Under the pieces are notes generated by a model. It searched no databases. It saw nothing but the letters and a program-made list of their open reading frames with translations, and was not told the DNA's origin. 64,000 nucleotides of DNA from Pseudomonas sp. AFG_SD02_1510_Pfu_092 (GTDB lineage: Bacteria; Pseudomonadota; Gammaproteobacteria; Pseudomonadales; Pseudomonadaceae): contig NZ_PUQD01000019.1 in NCBI RefSeq assembly GCF_003331055.1, forward strand, positions 1 to 64,000, given 5' to 3'. Within the stretch, counting starts at the first letter, position 1, and each line of letters opens with the position of its first letter. The position numbers and the translations under genes are program-made. This document shows, one piece after another, positions 18,958 to 27,808 of this stretch.

Positions 18958-20817
18958 TCATTCGGCTGCCGCCAACCCCGCCAGCAACAGCCGCTGGTAC
19001 AGCTCTTCCTTCAGCCCCTGCGGCTGATCCAGACCCATCCGCAGCAGATGCTGCTCATACCCCTGCGGCCCTGGCGCATCCAGCGCGGCTTTGCCCAGCT
19101 CCAGCATCTCGCTCAGCTTGAACTTGCTCTTCAACCAGTTCAGCGCCCGCAACAGATCGCGCTCCTCAGCGGTGAAGTCCGTGCCCAGCGGATACTCCGG
19201 GAACAACCGCGCATGCCGCGCCCTGATCGCCTCCAGGCGCTGGGGCGTGTTGTCGGCAAAGCGCGCGTCCAGCTGAAACCCCCGAGGCAGTTTGCCGGCC
19301 TCTTTCGCCTGCTCGATCAGCTCCGGCTGGAACCGCGAATCACACACCGCCAGCAACCGCGCAATCACCTCGCTGTCGGTCTGCCCGCGCAAATCGGCAA
19401 TGCCGTATTCGGTCACCACGATATCGCGCAGGTGCCGGGGTATGGTGCAGTGACCATAGGTCCAGAACAGGTTCGAGGTCACCTCCCCACCCGCCTCGCG
19501 CCAGCTGCGCAATAGCAGGATCGAACGCCCGCCTTCCAGGGCATGGCCCTGGGCGACGAAGTTGTACTGCCCACCCACGCCGCTGAGTACCCGGCCATCT
19601 TCCAGCTGGTCAGCCACCCCGGCGCCAAGCAGGGTCATGCCGAACGCGGTGTTGATGAAACGGGCATCGCGGCGCTGGCTGCGCTTGAGCTCCTCCTGCC
19701 CGTACAGCTCGTTGATGAAGCTGATGCGGGTCATGGCAAAGCGTGCGCGCTGCTCCAACGTCATGTCGCGCAGGCGCTGGTAAAACGCCTGCGGGCCAAG
19801 GAAGAAGCCACCATGTAACAGGGTGCCCTGCTCATCCACGGGGCGCCGCAGCAGGCCCGCTTCGGCCAGCACCAGCAGGCCGTTGACGAACATCTCGCTG
19901 CAACCGTAGAGGCCTTGGGCAAAGGGGGCCAGGCCCCCTTCACGTTCGATCAGCCCTTGCCATGCTTGAGCATCCAGGGCGTCGAGCACGGCACGATAGC
20001 CGGCGTTGTCGCCCTGGCGCGCCAGCAGTGCGGCAGCGACCGCATCACCCATGGCGCCAATGCCGATCTGCAGGGTGCCGCCGTCGCGTACCAGGCTGCT
20101 GGCGTACAGGCCGATGCAATGGTCCTGAAGGGTGACCGGCATGTTCGGCGTGGAGAACAGGCGGCGTTGCTCGGCTTCATCGAGCAGCAGGTCGAAGCTA
20201 TCCATGGGCAGTTCGGCGTCGCCCGGCATGTAGGGCAACTCGGCATGCACCTGGCCCAGCATGAGGATGGTTTCACCATTGGCGCGGCGCTTGGCGATCA
20301 TTGGCAGCAGATCGAGGGTGATATCGGGGTTGCAGGCCAGGCTCAGGTGCACGGGCCGCTCGGGGCTGGCGGCCACCAGTTGCGCGATCAGGTTCAGGCC
20401 CTTGGCGTTGATGTCACGGGCGGCGTGGCTGTAGTTGCTGCTGACGTAGTCCTGCTGGGCCGCTTCACTGTGCAGCAGGCTGCCGGGCTGCATGAAGAAC
20501 TGCTCGACGCGGATGTTGGCTGGCAGGCTGTCGTTGCGCAGGTCGGCGAGGTAGGTGAGCTCTTCGTAATCGGCGAACACGCGCTCGACGAAGGGTTCGA
20601 GAAAGCGCCGCTGCAGGCCATCACCGAGTGGCGGGCGGCCGAGGGACAACGCGGTATAGATGGTCAGCCGGCGTTCGGGCAGCTCGCGTACCCGGGCATA
20701 AAGGGCATTGACGAAGGCGTTGGGTTTGCCCAGGCCCAGCGGCAGGCCCATGTGGATGTGGGCTGGCAGGCGTGCCAGGGCTTGCTCGACCGCCTGGTCG
20801 ATGGAGCAGAGGTGCAT
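18958..20817 (-). CDS. Acetyl-CoA hydrolase/transferase family protein
   Basis: A 619-residue protein of the acetyl-CoA hydrolase / 4-hydroxybutyrate CoA-transferase superfamily (two Rossmann-like halves). The C-terminal half contains VGGQYNFVAQGHALEGGRSI and VVTEYGIADLRGQTD, typical of the family. The family active-site Glu is most likely in the region around VVTEYGIADLRG. It is longer than the usual ~500 residues, with an extra N-terminal part. The start at 20817 is supported by AGGAGG five bases upstream, against 20916. The acyl-CoA substrate is not predictable. Confidence 0.82.
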   Translation of the reverse strand: MHLCSIDQAVEQALARLPAHIHMGLPLGLGKPNAFVNALYARVRELPERRLTIYTALSLGRPPLGDGLQRRFLEPFVERVFADYEELTYLADLRNDSLPANIRVEQFFMQPGSLLHSEAAQQDYVSSNYSHAARDINAKGLNLIAQLVAASPERPVHLSLACNPDITLDLLPMIAKRRANGETILMLGQVHAELPYMPGDAELPMDSFDLLLDEAEQRRLFSTPNMPVTLQDHCIGLYASSLVRDGGTLQIGIGAMGDAVAAALLARQGDNAGYRAVLDALDAQAWQGLIEREGGLAPFAQGLYGCSEMFVNGLLVLAEAGLLRRPVDEQGTLLHGGFFLGPQAFYQRLRDMTLEQRARFAMTRISFINELYGQEELKRSQRRDARFINTAFGMTLLGAGVADQLEDGRVLSGVGGQYNFVAQGHALEGGRSILLLRSWREAGGEVTSNLFWTYGHCTIPRHLRDIVVTEYGIADLRGQTDSEVIARLLAVCDSRFQPELIEQAKEAGKLPRGFQLDARFADNTPQRLEAIRARHARLFPEYPLGTDFTAEERDLLRALNWLKSKFKLSEMLELGKAALDAPGPQGYEQHLLRMGLDQPQGLKEELYQRLLLAGLAAAE

Positions 20818-20885
20818 CGGGGCCTCCTGAGACATCCATGGGTTCAGGGGGTTGGACAGGGGCTTTGTTGGGTTGGTTGCCTGTA

Positions 20886-20982
20886 CCGGCCCTTTCGCGG
20901 CTAAAGCCGCTCCCACAGCTACAGCGCAAGGCTCAAGGACTGCGAGGTCGTTGTGGGAGCGGCTTTAGCCACGAAAGGGCCC
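20886..20982. repeat. REP pair, inverted
   Basis: Opposed REP units with the stem GCGGC-TAAA-GCCGC. The second unit has one A in place of G (GCCACGAAAGG), breaking its stem slightly. It is located between the cytochrome c5 terminator and the acyl-CoA hydrolase start. Confidence 0.88.
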
Positions 20983-20984
20983 AC

Positions 20985-21017
20985 CAAAAAAACAAAGCCC
21001 GCCAGAATAGGCGGGCC
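20985..21017 (-). terminator. Rho-independent terminator of the cytochrome c5 gene
   Basis: On the minus strand GCCCGCC-TATTCT-GGCGGGC forms a seven-pair stem, followed by TTTGTTTTTTT. It lies 20 bases after the cytochrome stop codon. Confidence 0.88.
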
Positions 21018-21037
21018 TCATGCAATTCAGCTGTTTC

Positions 21038-21460
21038 TCACAGCCCGGACATCTTCTTGATCGCCCCTTTCAGGTCGTCATCCGAGCAGTCCGCGCAAGT
21101 GCCTTTCGGCGGCATGGCGTTGATGCCGGTAATGGCCTTGGCCAGGATGCCATCCAGGCCGCCCTGATGGTCGGCGCGTTCTTTCCACGCTGCGGTATCG
21201 CCGATCTTCGGTGCGCCGAGCAGGCCGCTGCCATGGCAGGCATTGCAGTGCTTGGCGATGATTTCATCTGGCGTCTTGGCCCCACCGCCACCTGCTGCTG
21301 CAGCGACTTCCATGCCTTTGCATTCCTGGCCCTGGACGCACACCTGGCCAACCGGCTCCAGGCGTTTGGCGATGTCGTCATTGGTCGCAGCGGTTGCGCT
21401 CATTGCCCAGAGGGCGAATACGGCTGCTGGTACGGCCAGCATCTTCTTGATTTGGTTCAC
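21038..21460 (-). CDS. Cytochrome c5 family protein
   Basis: A 140-residue periplasmic c-type cytochrome. A signal peptide ends at about residue 25 (ALWAMSATAA). Haem attachment is CNACH at 72-76 and the axial Met is likely 116 (INAMPPKG). The pair CADC at 122-125 is the extra disulphide typical of cytochrome c5. The start is taken as GTG at 21460, with GAGGG seven bases upstream; the frame open to 21622 has no signal peptide at its beginning. It is monocistronic with its own terminator. The electron partner is unknown. Confidence 0.88.
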   Translation of the reverse strand: MNQIKKMLAVPAAVFALWAMSATAATNDDIAKRLEPVGQVCVQGQECKGMEVAAAAGGGGAKTPDEIIAKHCNACHGSGLLGAPKIGDTAAWKERADHQGGLDGILAKAITGINAMPPKGTCADCSDDDLKGAIKKMSGL

Positions 21461-21596
21461 GCGAACACCCTCATGGTGGCTAATCACGCTCGCGGCCACG
21501 GATCGGCGAGCGTTGAAAAGTATAGCGGGAACCCGCAGAGCGTGAAACGACCCCACACAGGAAAGGGGTATTGCCGAATCAATGCACTGCGCTGGA

Positions 21597-22145
21597 TCAA
21601 AAGTTTGAAGGCGTCGCTGCACTGATCAGCCGTGCCGGCCGGTCGAACGGGTTGCGAAAACGGTGCGGGCGAGTGCTTTCGAAGTAGTAGCTGTCGCCTT
21701 CCTCGAGGATGAAGATCTCGTTGCCGACCACCAGTTCCAGTCGTCCTTCGAGCAGGATCCCGGTTTCTTCGCCGTCATGGGTGAGCATTTCGGCCCCGGT
21801 ATCGGCGCCCGGTGGGTACACCTCGGTGAGAAAGGCGATGGCGCGGTTGGGGTGCGACTTGCCGACCAGCTTCATGGTCACTGCACCGTCGGAGATATCG
21901 ATCAGCTCATGGGCCTTGTAGACGATCTGGGTGGGGCTTTCAGGTGCCAGTTCGACCGAAAAGAACTCGACCATGGACATGGGAATGCCGCTCAGCACCT
22001 TGCGCAGCGAGCTGATCGACGGGCTCACGCTGTTCTTCTCGATCATCGAGATGGTGCTGTTGGTCACGCCGGCACGCTTGGCGAGTTCGCGCTGGGACAG
22101 GCCCTTGAGCTTGCGGATGGCTTGCAGTCGTTCGCCGACGTCCAA
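21597..22145 (-). CDS. puuR: XRE-cupin transcriptional regulator, PuuR type
   Basis: A 182-residue regulator with an N-terminal XRE helix-turn-helix (about 6-60, LSQRELAKRAGVTNSTISMIE) and a C-terminal cupin (about 105-178, with PPGADTGAEMLTHDGEETG). This is the PuuR architecture; E. coli PuuR represses putrescine-utilisation genes. The start is TTG at 22145 with AGGAGG eight bases upstream. PuuB-, PuuC-, PuuD- and PuuA-like genes occur elsewhere in the window, which supports the name. Its own upstream region has a TGAACG-N15-CGTTCA dyad. Confidence 0.8.
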   Translation of the reverse strand: MDVGERLQAIRKLKGLSQRELAKRAGVTNSTISMIEKNSVSPSISSLRKVLSGIPMSMVEFFSVELAPESPTQIVYKAHELIDISDGAVTMKLVGKSHPNRAIAFLTEVYPPGADTGAEMLTHDGEETGILLEGRLELVVGNEIFILEEGDSYYFESTRPHRFRNPFDRPARLISAATPSNF

Positions 22146-22184
22146 AGCTGGAGCCTCCTGAAACGGTGAAAAGGCGGGTGGATG

Positions 22185-22211
22185 TGAACGATATCATGGC
22201 AATGCCGTTCA
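22185..22211. promoter_or_regulatory. Dyad upstream of puuR, candidate operator
   Basis: TGAACG-N15-CGTTCA, a perfect six-base inverted repeat 40 bases upstream of the TTG start. On the minus strand it overlaps a possible promoter (TTGTAA, 17 bases, CATGAT). This would suit autorepression. The GAAC core is shared with published E. coli PuuR sites, from memory. Confidence 0.35.
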
Positions 22212-22254
22212 GTATTTACAACACACCGCCCTTCAAGCTGTCCGCTTCAGCGTG

Positions 22255-23328
22255 TCATTCGCCGATGTAGTCCCGCGGCACCCGCTTCAGGTTGCAGAAG
22301 ATCTGGTAGGGAATGGTGCCCGCATGCGCCGCCACTTCGCTGGCCAGCACGTGCTTGCCCCACAGTTCCACGGGGCTGCCGACGGTGGCTTCGGGAATGT
22401 CGGTCAGGTCGATGTTGAGCATGTCCATCGACACCCGGCCGATCAGTTGGCTGCGCTTGCCGGCGACCAGCACCGGGGTGCCATTGGGTGCCTGGCGCGG
22501 GTAGCCGTCGGCGTAGCCCATGGCAACCACGCCCACGCGGGTTGGCCGTGGGCTGAGGAACTTGGCGCCGTAGCCCACCGGTTCCCCGGCAGGCAGCTCG
22601 CGCACGCTGATCACCCGCGATTGCAGGGTCATCACCGGCTGCAGGCGCTCGGCCTCGGCCTGGGCCACTTCGAACGGTGTGGCGCCGTACAGCATCAGGC
22701 CTGGGCGTACCCAGTCGCTGGGCGCCTGCGGCCAGCCCAGCACGCCAGGCGAGTTGCGCAGGCTGCACTCGGCGGCCAGGCCCTGGCGGGCCGCCTCGAA
22801 CACCGCGATCTGCTGGGCAGTGGCGTCGGCATCCAGCTCGTCGGCGCGGGCGAAGTGGCTCATCAACACGATGCGCGCAACCTTGCCGCTGGCCAGCAGA
22901 CGCTGGTAGGCCTCGCGGTAGTCCTTGGGGTGCAGGCCGACGCGATGCATGCCGCTGTCGAGCTTGAGCCAGACGTTGAGCGGCTTGTGCAACTGGGTCT
23001 GCTCGATCGCTTCCAGCTGCCACAGCGAGTGCACCACGCACCACAGGTCGTGCTCGGCAATCAGCGCCAGCTCGCTGGCTTCGAAGAAACCTTCGAGCAG
23101 CAGCAGCGGGCCCTTGATACCGGCGGCGCGCAGTTCCAGCGCTTCTTCGATGCAGGCCACGGCAAAACCGTCGGCTTCCGCTTCCAGGGCCAGGGCGCAA
23201 CGCACGGCGCCATGGCCGTAGCCGTCGGCCTTGATCACGGCGAGGGCTTTGGCACCGGTCAGTTCACGGGCCAGACGGTAGTTGTGGCGCAGGGCCTGGA
23301 GGTCGATCAGGGCGCGGGCGGGACGCAT
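22255..23328 (-). CDS. dadX: Catabolic alanine racemase
   Basis: A 357-residue fold-III PLP enzyme interconverting L- and D-alanine in the cytoplasm. The PLP lysine is Lys33 ([10 protein letters not shown]) and the opposing catalytic Tyr is 253 (VGYGAKF). Both positions match DadX of P. aeruginosa as I recall it. It is downstream of dadA on the same strand, with a REP-like inverted repeat in the 142-base gap. L-alanine is racemised here and then oxidised by DadA. A housekeeping Alr elsewhere is possible. Confidence 0.93.
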   Translation of the reverse strand: MRPARALIDLQALRHNYRLARELTGAKALAVIKADGYGHGAVRCALALEAEADGFAVACIEEALELRAAGIKGPLLLLEGFFEASELALIAEHDLWCVVHSLWQLEAIEQTQLHKPLNVWLKLDSGMHRVGLHPKDYREAYQRLLASGKVARIVLMSHFARADELDADATAQQIAVFEAARQGLAAECSLRNSPGVLGWPQAPSDWVRPGLMLYGATPFEVAQAEAERLQPVMTLQSRVISVRELPAGEPVGYGAKFLSPRPTRVGVVAMGYADGYPRQAPNGTPVLVAGKRSQLIGRVSMDMLNIDLTDIPEATVGSPVELWGKHVLASEVAAHAGTIPYQIFCNLKRVPRDYIGE

Positions 23329-23370
23329 GGCGGCTGCCTTATGTTGTTCGGGTTGAAATCGGTGCTGGAT

Positions 23371-23456
23371 TCATCGCCGGCAAGCCAGCTCCCACAGGAT
23401 TTCACAGGGCCTGAAGACTGTAGAGATCCTGTGGGAGCTGGCTTGCCGGCGATGAG
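23371..23456. repeat. Inverted repeat pair, GCCGGC-stem REP subtype
   Basis: TCATCGCCGGCAAGCCAGC + TCCCACAGGAT and its opposed copy. The GCTCCCACAGG end is shared with the common REP, but the stem is GCCGGC-AA-GCCAGC. It lies between dadA and dadX inside the presumed operon. Confidence 0.82.
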
Positions 23457-23470
23457 GCCGGTACAGGCTA

Positions 23471-24775
23471 TTACTGCTGGTGAGCCGGCGCAGCCTGCCC
23501 GTGCTTGGCCACTTCCGGGCTGTGGCCATAGCGGGAGATGTCCAGGCCTTCGGCACTGATCTGCGGCTTCTTGCGCGCAATCAGGTCGGCCAGCAGGCGA
23601 CCGGAGCCGCACGCCATGGTCCAGCCCAGTGTGCCGTGACCGGTGTTCAGGAACAGGTTGCGGAACGCCGTGGCACCCACAATAGGCGTACCGTCCGGGG
23701 TTGCCGGGCGCAGGCCGGTCCAGAAGCTGGCCTGGCTCAGGTCACCGCCGCGAGGATAAAGGTCGTTGACGATCATCTCCAGCGTTTCGCGCCGGCGCGG
23801 GTTCAGCGACAGGTCAAAACCGGCGATTTCAGCCATGCCACCGACACGAATGCGGTTGTCGAAGCGGGTGATCGCGACCTTGTAGGTCTCGTCGAGAATG
23901 GTCGAGGTCGGGGCCATGTCGGCGTTGGTGATCGGCACGCTCAGCGAGTAGCCCTTCAGCGGGTACACCGGGGCCTTGATGCCCAACGGCTTGAGCATCT
24001 GCGGCGAGTAGCTGCCCAGCGCCAGCACGTAGCGGTCGGCGGTTTCCAGCTTGCCGTCGATCCACACCCCATTGATGCGGTCGCCGGCGAAGTCCAGGCG
24101 CTGGATGTCCTGGCCGAAGCGGAACTCCACGCCCAGCTTCACGGCCATGTCGGCCAGCTTGGTGGTAAACAGCTGGCAGTCGCCAGTCTGGTCGTTAGGC
24201 AGGCGCAGGGCGCCGGCGAGGATGTCTTTCACCCCGGCCAGGGCCGGTTCGACGCGGGCAATGCCGTCGCGGTCGAGCAGTTCGTAAGGCACCCCGGACT
24301 GTTCGAGCACGGCAATGTCCTTGGCTGCTGCGTCAACCTGGGCCTGGGTACGGAACAGCTGGGTGGTGCCCAGGCTGCGGTTTTCGTAAGCGATGCCGGT
24401 TTCGGCGCGCAGCTCGTCGAGGCAGTCACGGCTGTACTCGGACAGGCGCACCATGCGCTCCTTGTTCACCGCGTAGCGGTTAGCGGTGCAGTTGCGCAGC
24501 ATCTGGGCCATCCACAGGTACTGGTCGACATCGCCGGTGAGCTTGATGGCAAGCGGGGCATGGCGCTCCAGCAGCCATTTGACGGCCTTCAGCGGCACGC
24601 CCGGGGCGGCCCAGGGCGAGGCATAGCCGGGCGAGATCTGGCCTGCGTTGGCAAAACTGGTTTCCATGGCCACCGCCGGCTGGCGATCGACCACCGTCAC
24701 TTCGAAACCTTGCCGGGCCAGGTAGTAGGCACTGGCGGTTCCGATTACACCGCTACCAAGTACCAGAACTCGCAT
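23471..24775 (-). CDS. dadA: D-amino acid dehydrogenase small subunit, FAD-binding
   Basis: A 434-residue membrane-associated flavoprotein that oxidises D-alanine (and other D-amino acids) to pyruvate and ammonia, feeding electrons to the respiratory chain. FAD motif GSGVIG is at 7-12. Conserved [19 protein letters not shown] is near 46-64, and the C-terminal [15 protein letters not shown] near 388 completes the flavin site. GAGGA lies eight bases before the start at 24775. It is divergent from an Lrp-family regulator and followed by dadX, the dadRAX layout known from Pseudomonas. Confidence 0.94.
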   Translation of the reverse strand: MRVLVLGSGVIGTASAYYLARQGFEVTVVDRQPAVAMETSFANAGQISPGYASPWAAPGVPLKAVKWLLERHAPLAIKLTGDVDQYLWMAQMLRNCTANRYAVNKERMVRLSEYSRDCLDELRAETGIAYENRSLGTTQLFRTQAQVDAAAKDIAVLEQSGVPYELLDRDGIARVEPALAGVKDILAGALRLPNDQTGDCQLFTTKLADMAVKLGVEFRFGQDIQRLDFAGDRINGVWIDGKLETADRYVLALGSYSPQMLKPLGIKAPVYPLKGYSLSVPITNADMAPTSTILDETYKVAITRFDNRIRVGGMAEIAGFDLSLNPRRRETLEMIVNDLYPRGGDLSQASFWTGLRPATPDGTPIVGATAFRNLFLNTGHGTLGWTMACGSGRLLADLIARKKPQISAEGLDISRYGHSPEVAKHGQAAPAHQQ

Positions 24776-24846
24776 CGTTTTATTCCTCGCACGCGGCACG
24801 CCGCAGACTTTTATTGAAATGGCATGAATGCGCGCAGTATAGGAAT

Positions 24847-24899
24847 TTGAGGGCAGTGCAATTCACTATATAAAAGCCTATTATTGGCGAGAATTCTCG
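24847..24899 (+). promoter_or_regulatory. Promoter and palindrome of the Lrp-type regulator gene
   Basis: TTGAGG (24847-24852), a 16-base spacer and TATAAA (24869-24874) form a plausible sigma-70 promoter. The perfect palindrome CGAGAATTCTCG (24888-24899) follows at the expected start of transcription. Its AATT centre resembles Lrp-family sites, suggesting autoregulation and joint control of dadA. Confidence 0.45.
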
Positions 24900-24931
24900 G
24901 CAAAATCGCCTTTCACGGAGGGGCATCCCCT

Positions 24932-25420
24932 ATGAGAACCCAGCACCAGAGCAAGCGTGAACTGGACAAGATCGACCGTAACATCCTGCGCATCCTGCAG
25001 AACGACGGGCGGATTTCCTTCACCGAACTGGGCGAGAAAGTCGGGCTGTCCACTACCCCTTGCACCGAGCGGGTGCGCCGCCTGGAGCGCGAGGGCATCA
25101 TCATGGGTTACAACGCCCGGCTTAACCCGCAGCACCTCAAGGGCAGCCTGCTGGTGTTCGTGGAAATCAGCCTGGACTACAAGTCGGGCGACACCTTCGA
25201 GGAGTTCCGCCGGGCGGTGTTGAAGCTGCCGCATGTGCTGGAGTGCCACCTGGTGTCGGGCGACTTCGACTACCTGGTGAAGGCGCGCATTTCCGAGATG
25301 GCTTCGTACCGCAAGTTGCTCGGCGACATCCTGCTGAAGCTGCCGCACGTACGCGAATCGAAGAGCTACATCGTCATGGAAGAGGTGAAGGAAAGCCTCT
25401 GCCTGCCGATCCCGGACTGA
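24932..25420 (+). CDS. dadR: Lrp/AsnC-family regulator of the dad locus
   Basis: A 162-residue Lrp-type regulator. The helix-turn-helix is at about 14-60 (LDKIDRNILRILQNDGRISFTELGEKVGLS) and the RAM ligand-binding domain covers 75-155 (VLECHLVSGDFDYLVKA). The ATG at 24932 has GGAGG ten bases upstream; the frame opens earlier at 24884 but gives an untypical N-terminus. Placed head-to-head with dadA, it is probably the alanine-responsive activator. BkdR-type Lrp proteins are close relatives, so the symbol rests on context. Confidence 0.85.
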   Translation: MRTQHQSKRELDKIDRNILRILQNDGRISFTELGEKVGLSTTPCTERVRRLEREGIIMGYNARLNPQHLKGSLLVFVEISLDYKSGDTFEEFRRAVLKLPHVLECHLVSGDFDYLVKARISEMASYRKLLGDILLKLPHVRESKSYIVMEEVKESLCLPIPD

Positions 25421-25422
25421 GC

Positions 25423-25776
25423 CTAGACCAGCACCTGGCGGGTGGTGGCGATGAACTGGTGAACCAGCTGCTCGGCGGCCGGGTCGATCATCGGTTCAGG
25501 GCCGCGCCCACGCGGGCAGGCCAGGCGCGGGGTGGTGCCGAACAGCCGGCAGATCATCGGGCGCTCTTCATACACGGTGCAGCCGTCGGGGCCCAGGTGC
25601 ACGCAATCCAGGCGCTCCAGGGCAGCGTCCTGCTCGGCCTGGGACTTGCGCGGCAGGCGCGCCATTTCTTCCGCCGAGGTGGTGACCGGGCCGCAGCAGT
25701 CGTGGCAGCCAGGCTCGCATTCGAACGAAGGGATGAGTTCGCGCAGGAAGTGGATTTTGTGGCGGTTGCAGGACAT
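25423..25776 (-). CDS. YkgJ family cysteine-cluster protein
   Basis: A 117-residue protein with the YkgJ/CxxxCxxCC pattern: Cys20 (FECEPGCHDCCGP), then CVHLGPDGC and RPMICRLFGTTPRLACP. Such cysteine clusters are thought to bind zinc or an iron-sulphur cluster; the function is unknown. It is convergent with dadR, with only two bases between the stop codons. The start at 25776 is the only reasonable one. Confidence 0.8.
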   Translation of the reverse strand: MSCNRHKIHFLRELIPSFECEPGCHDCCGPVTTSAEEMARLPRKSQAEQDAALERLDCVHLGPDGCTVYEERPMICRLFGTTPRLACPRGRGPEPMIDPAAEQLVHQFIATTRQVLV

Positions 25777-25811
25777 GGCGGGTACAGAGCAAATGATTTG
25801 GATGGATTATA

Positions 25812-25903
25812 GGCCCATTCGCGGGTAAACCCGCTCCCACAGGCGGGTGGATGCGTCAACAGTGGCGCGGTCCCTGTGGGAGCGGGTTTACCCGCGAACG
25901 AGG
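25812..25903. repeat. REP pair, inverted
   Basis: Two opposed REP units with the stem GCGGG-TAAA/TTTA-CCCGC, in the gap between the divergent ykgJ-like and puuB-like genes. Any promoter for either gene must lie in the short flanks. Confidence 0.9.
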
Positions 25904-25984
25904 GCACAGCCCTCGCCTTGTTGCCCACCACCCTACCCCGGCTTATCCTCCTCCCCTAGCCCATCAGCCCCAGGACCGAGCCCA

Positions 25985-27277
25985 ATGATCCACAGCGCGC
26001 AGCACGCCGCCTCCTATTACGCCGCCAGCAGCGCGCCACACCCTGACCACTCGTTTCTGCAAGGTGAACACAGCGCCGATGTGTGCATCGTCGGCGGCGG
26101 TTACTCGGGCCTTAACACCGCCATCGAACTGGCCGAGCGCGGCTTTTCGGTCATGCTGCTGGAGGCGCGCAAGCTCGGCTGGGGCGCCAGCGGGCGCAAT
26201 GGCGGGCAGCTGATCCGTGGCGTCGGCCATGGCCTGGAGCAGTTCCTTCCGGTGATTGGCGAGGAAGGCGTGCGCAGCATGAAGCTGATGGGCCTGGAGG
26301 CCGTGCAGATCGTGCGCGAGCGGGTAGAAACACACGCCATCGCCTGCGACCTGACCTGGGGCTACTGCGACCTGGCCAACAAACCCGCCGAGCTGTCGGG
26401 CTTTGCCGAAGAAGCCGAAGCGCTGCGCAGCCTCGGTTACAACCACGAGCTGCGCCTGATCGGCAAGGACGATATCCACAGCGTGGTCGGTGCCGACTGC
26501 TACGCGGGCGGGCTGGTCGACATGGGCTCCGGGCACCTGCACCCACTCAACCTGGCCCTGGGTGAAGCCGCCGTGGCCGCCAGCCTGGGCGTGAAGCTGT
26601 TCGAGCAGTCCGAGGTCACCCGCATCGATTACGGCCCGCAAGTGCAGGTGCACACCGCCCAAGGGCGCGTCCGGGCCAAGACCCTGGTGCTGTGCTGCAA
26701 CGCCTACCATAACCACCTCAACCGCGAGCTGGGCGGCAAGGTGTTGCCCGCCGGCAGCTACATCATCGCCACCGAGCCGCTGGGCGAGAAACGCGCCCGC
26801 GCGCTGCTGCCGCAGAACATGGCTGCGTGTGACCAGCGTGTCGCGGTGGATTACTACCGTCTGTCTGCCGACAACCGTCTGCTGTTCGGCGGTGCCTGCC
26901 ATTACTCGGGCCGCGACCCGAAAGACATTGCGGCTTACATGCGGCCGAAGATGCTCAAGGTGTTCCCGCAGTTGGCCGATGTGCGCATCGACTACCAGTG
27001 GGGCGGCATGATCGCCATCGGCGCCAACCGCCTGCCGCAGGTCGGCCGCCTGGCCAGTCAGCCGAACGTGTATTACGCGCAGGCTTACTCGGGCCATGGG
27101 CTCAACGCCACCCATCTGGCCGCGCGCCTGCTGGGTGAAGCCATCAGCGGCCAGGAGAGCGGGCGCTTCGAGCTGTTCGCCAAGGTGCCGCATATCACCT
27201 TCCCCGGCGGCAAGCACTTGCGCTCGCCGCTACTGGCGCTGGGGATGCTGTGGCACAGGCTCAAAGAGCTGGCCTAG
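25985..27277 (+). CDS. puuB: FAD-dependent oxidoreductase, gamma-glutamylputrescine oxidase-like
   Basis: A 430-residue DAO-family flavoprotein that reads very like E. coli PuuB from end to end: the start HAASYYAASS, FAD motif GGGYSG (36-41), WGASGRNGGQL, then VDYYRLSADNRLLFGG, YSGHGLNATHLAARL and FPGGKHLRSP. PuuB oxidises gamma-glutamylputrescine to the aldehyde, releasing ammonia and H2O2. The ATG at 25985 is preceded by AGGA; the earlier open frame runs through a REP. Pseudomonas genomes carry several paralogues of this family, so substrate specificity is less sure than the family. Confidence 0.75.
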   Translation: MIHSAQHAASYYAASSAPHPDHSFLQGEHSADVCIVGGGYSGLNTAIELAERGFSVMLLEARKLGWGASGRNGGQLIRGVGHGLEQFLPVIGEEGVRSMKLMGLEAVQIVRERVETHAIACDLTWGYCDLANKPAELSGFAEEAEALRSLGYNHELRLIGKDDIHSVVGADCYAGGLVDMGSGHLHPLNLALGEAAVAASLGVKLFEQSEVTRIDYGPQVQVHTAQGRVRAKTLVLCCNAYHNHLNRELGGKVLPAGSYIIATEPLGEKRARALLPQNMAACDQRVAVDYYRLSADNRLLFGGACHYSGRDPKDIAAYMRPKMLKVFPQLADVRIDYQWGGMIAIGANRLPQVGRLASQPNVYYAQAYSGHGLNATHLAARLLGEAISGQESGRFELFAKVPHITFPGGKHLRSPLLALGMLWHRLKELA

Positions 27278-27280
27278 GAC

Positions 27281-27369
27281 CCTGTGGGAGCGGGCATGCC
27301 CGCGAACACCGGCAAAGCCGGTGCCAGCCACCGCGTCGCCAGTTTCGCGGGCGCGCCCGCTCCCACAGG
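27281..27369. repeat. REP pair with an inner hairpin
   Basis: Opposed REP units flank the perfect stem-loop CACCGGC-AAA-GCCGGTG (27307-27323). The inner hairpin is unlike the plain spacers of other pairs here. It is convergently placed between puuB and the DUF1127 gene. Confidence 0.85.
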
Positions 27370-27400
27370 GACCGTACAGGCTTCAAAACCGTTGTGAACT

Positions 27401-27631
27401 TCAGTCCTTCCAGAAAGGCTTTTGACCTTCTGTACGCGCCTGCTCCCAGCTCAGTCCGACATCGCGCAACTCATCGTCCGTCAGCTGCAGCAGCGCCCGG
27501 CGGGTATGCCAGCGATGCACCATCAGCCCCCAACGCCCCAACCCTGCCGGCGCGCTGAACACCTTGGTTTGCTGCCCCGCTTCCAGTTCCCTGGCCAACA
27601 GTTGCAAGCGCACATCGCTCATGCCACCCAT
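27401..27631 (-). CDS. DUF1127 family small protein
   Basis: A 76-residue basic protein whose C-terminal half is a DUF1127 domain: WGLMVHRWHTRRALLQL, then TDDELRDVGLSWEQA and a final KPFW. I prefer the ATG at 27631 (GGAG nine bases upstream); a second ATG at 27622 would give 73 residues. DUF1127 proteins have been tied to stress and RNA or metabolite regulation in alphaproteobacteria, but no general function is known. It is divergent from a MocR regulator, sharing 177 bases that contain ATACAG boxes. Confidence 0.75.
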   Translation of the reverse strand: MGGMSDVRLQLLARELEAGQQTKVFSAPAGLGRWGLMVHRWHTRRALLQLTDDELRDVGLSWEQARTEGQKPFWKD

Positions 27632-27691
27632 CGCTGCGTTCTCCATTCGATTGATACCGTGGAGAAAGCATGCGCGTCGACAGCACCGCCA

Positions 27692-27757
27692 ATACAGAGC
27701 CAATACAGGGTTATTATTCCCATACAGAATTGGCGACTGGCCTACTGAATGCTGTAT
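27692..27757. promoter_or_regulatory. Array of ATACAG boxes upstream of the MocR gene
   Basis: Three direct ATACAG copies (27692, 27703 and 27722) and one inverted CTGTAT (27752). The first two are 11 bases apart as CAATACAG repeats. MocR regulators such as GabR and PdxR bind spaced direct and inverted repeats, so this is a strong operator candidate for the adjacent gene and perhaps for the divergent DUF1127 gene. Confidence 0.55.
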
Positions 27758-27808
27758 TTTCACCCCAACTGTACCGGTCGCTATGCCAATGCAGCGCAGG
27801 AGTATGCC

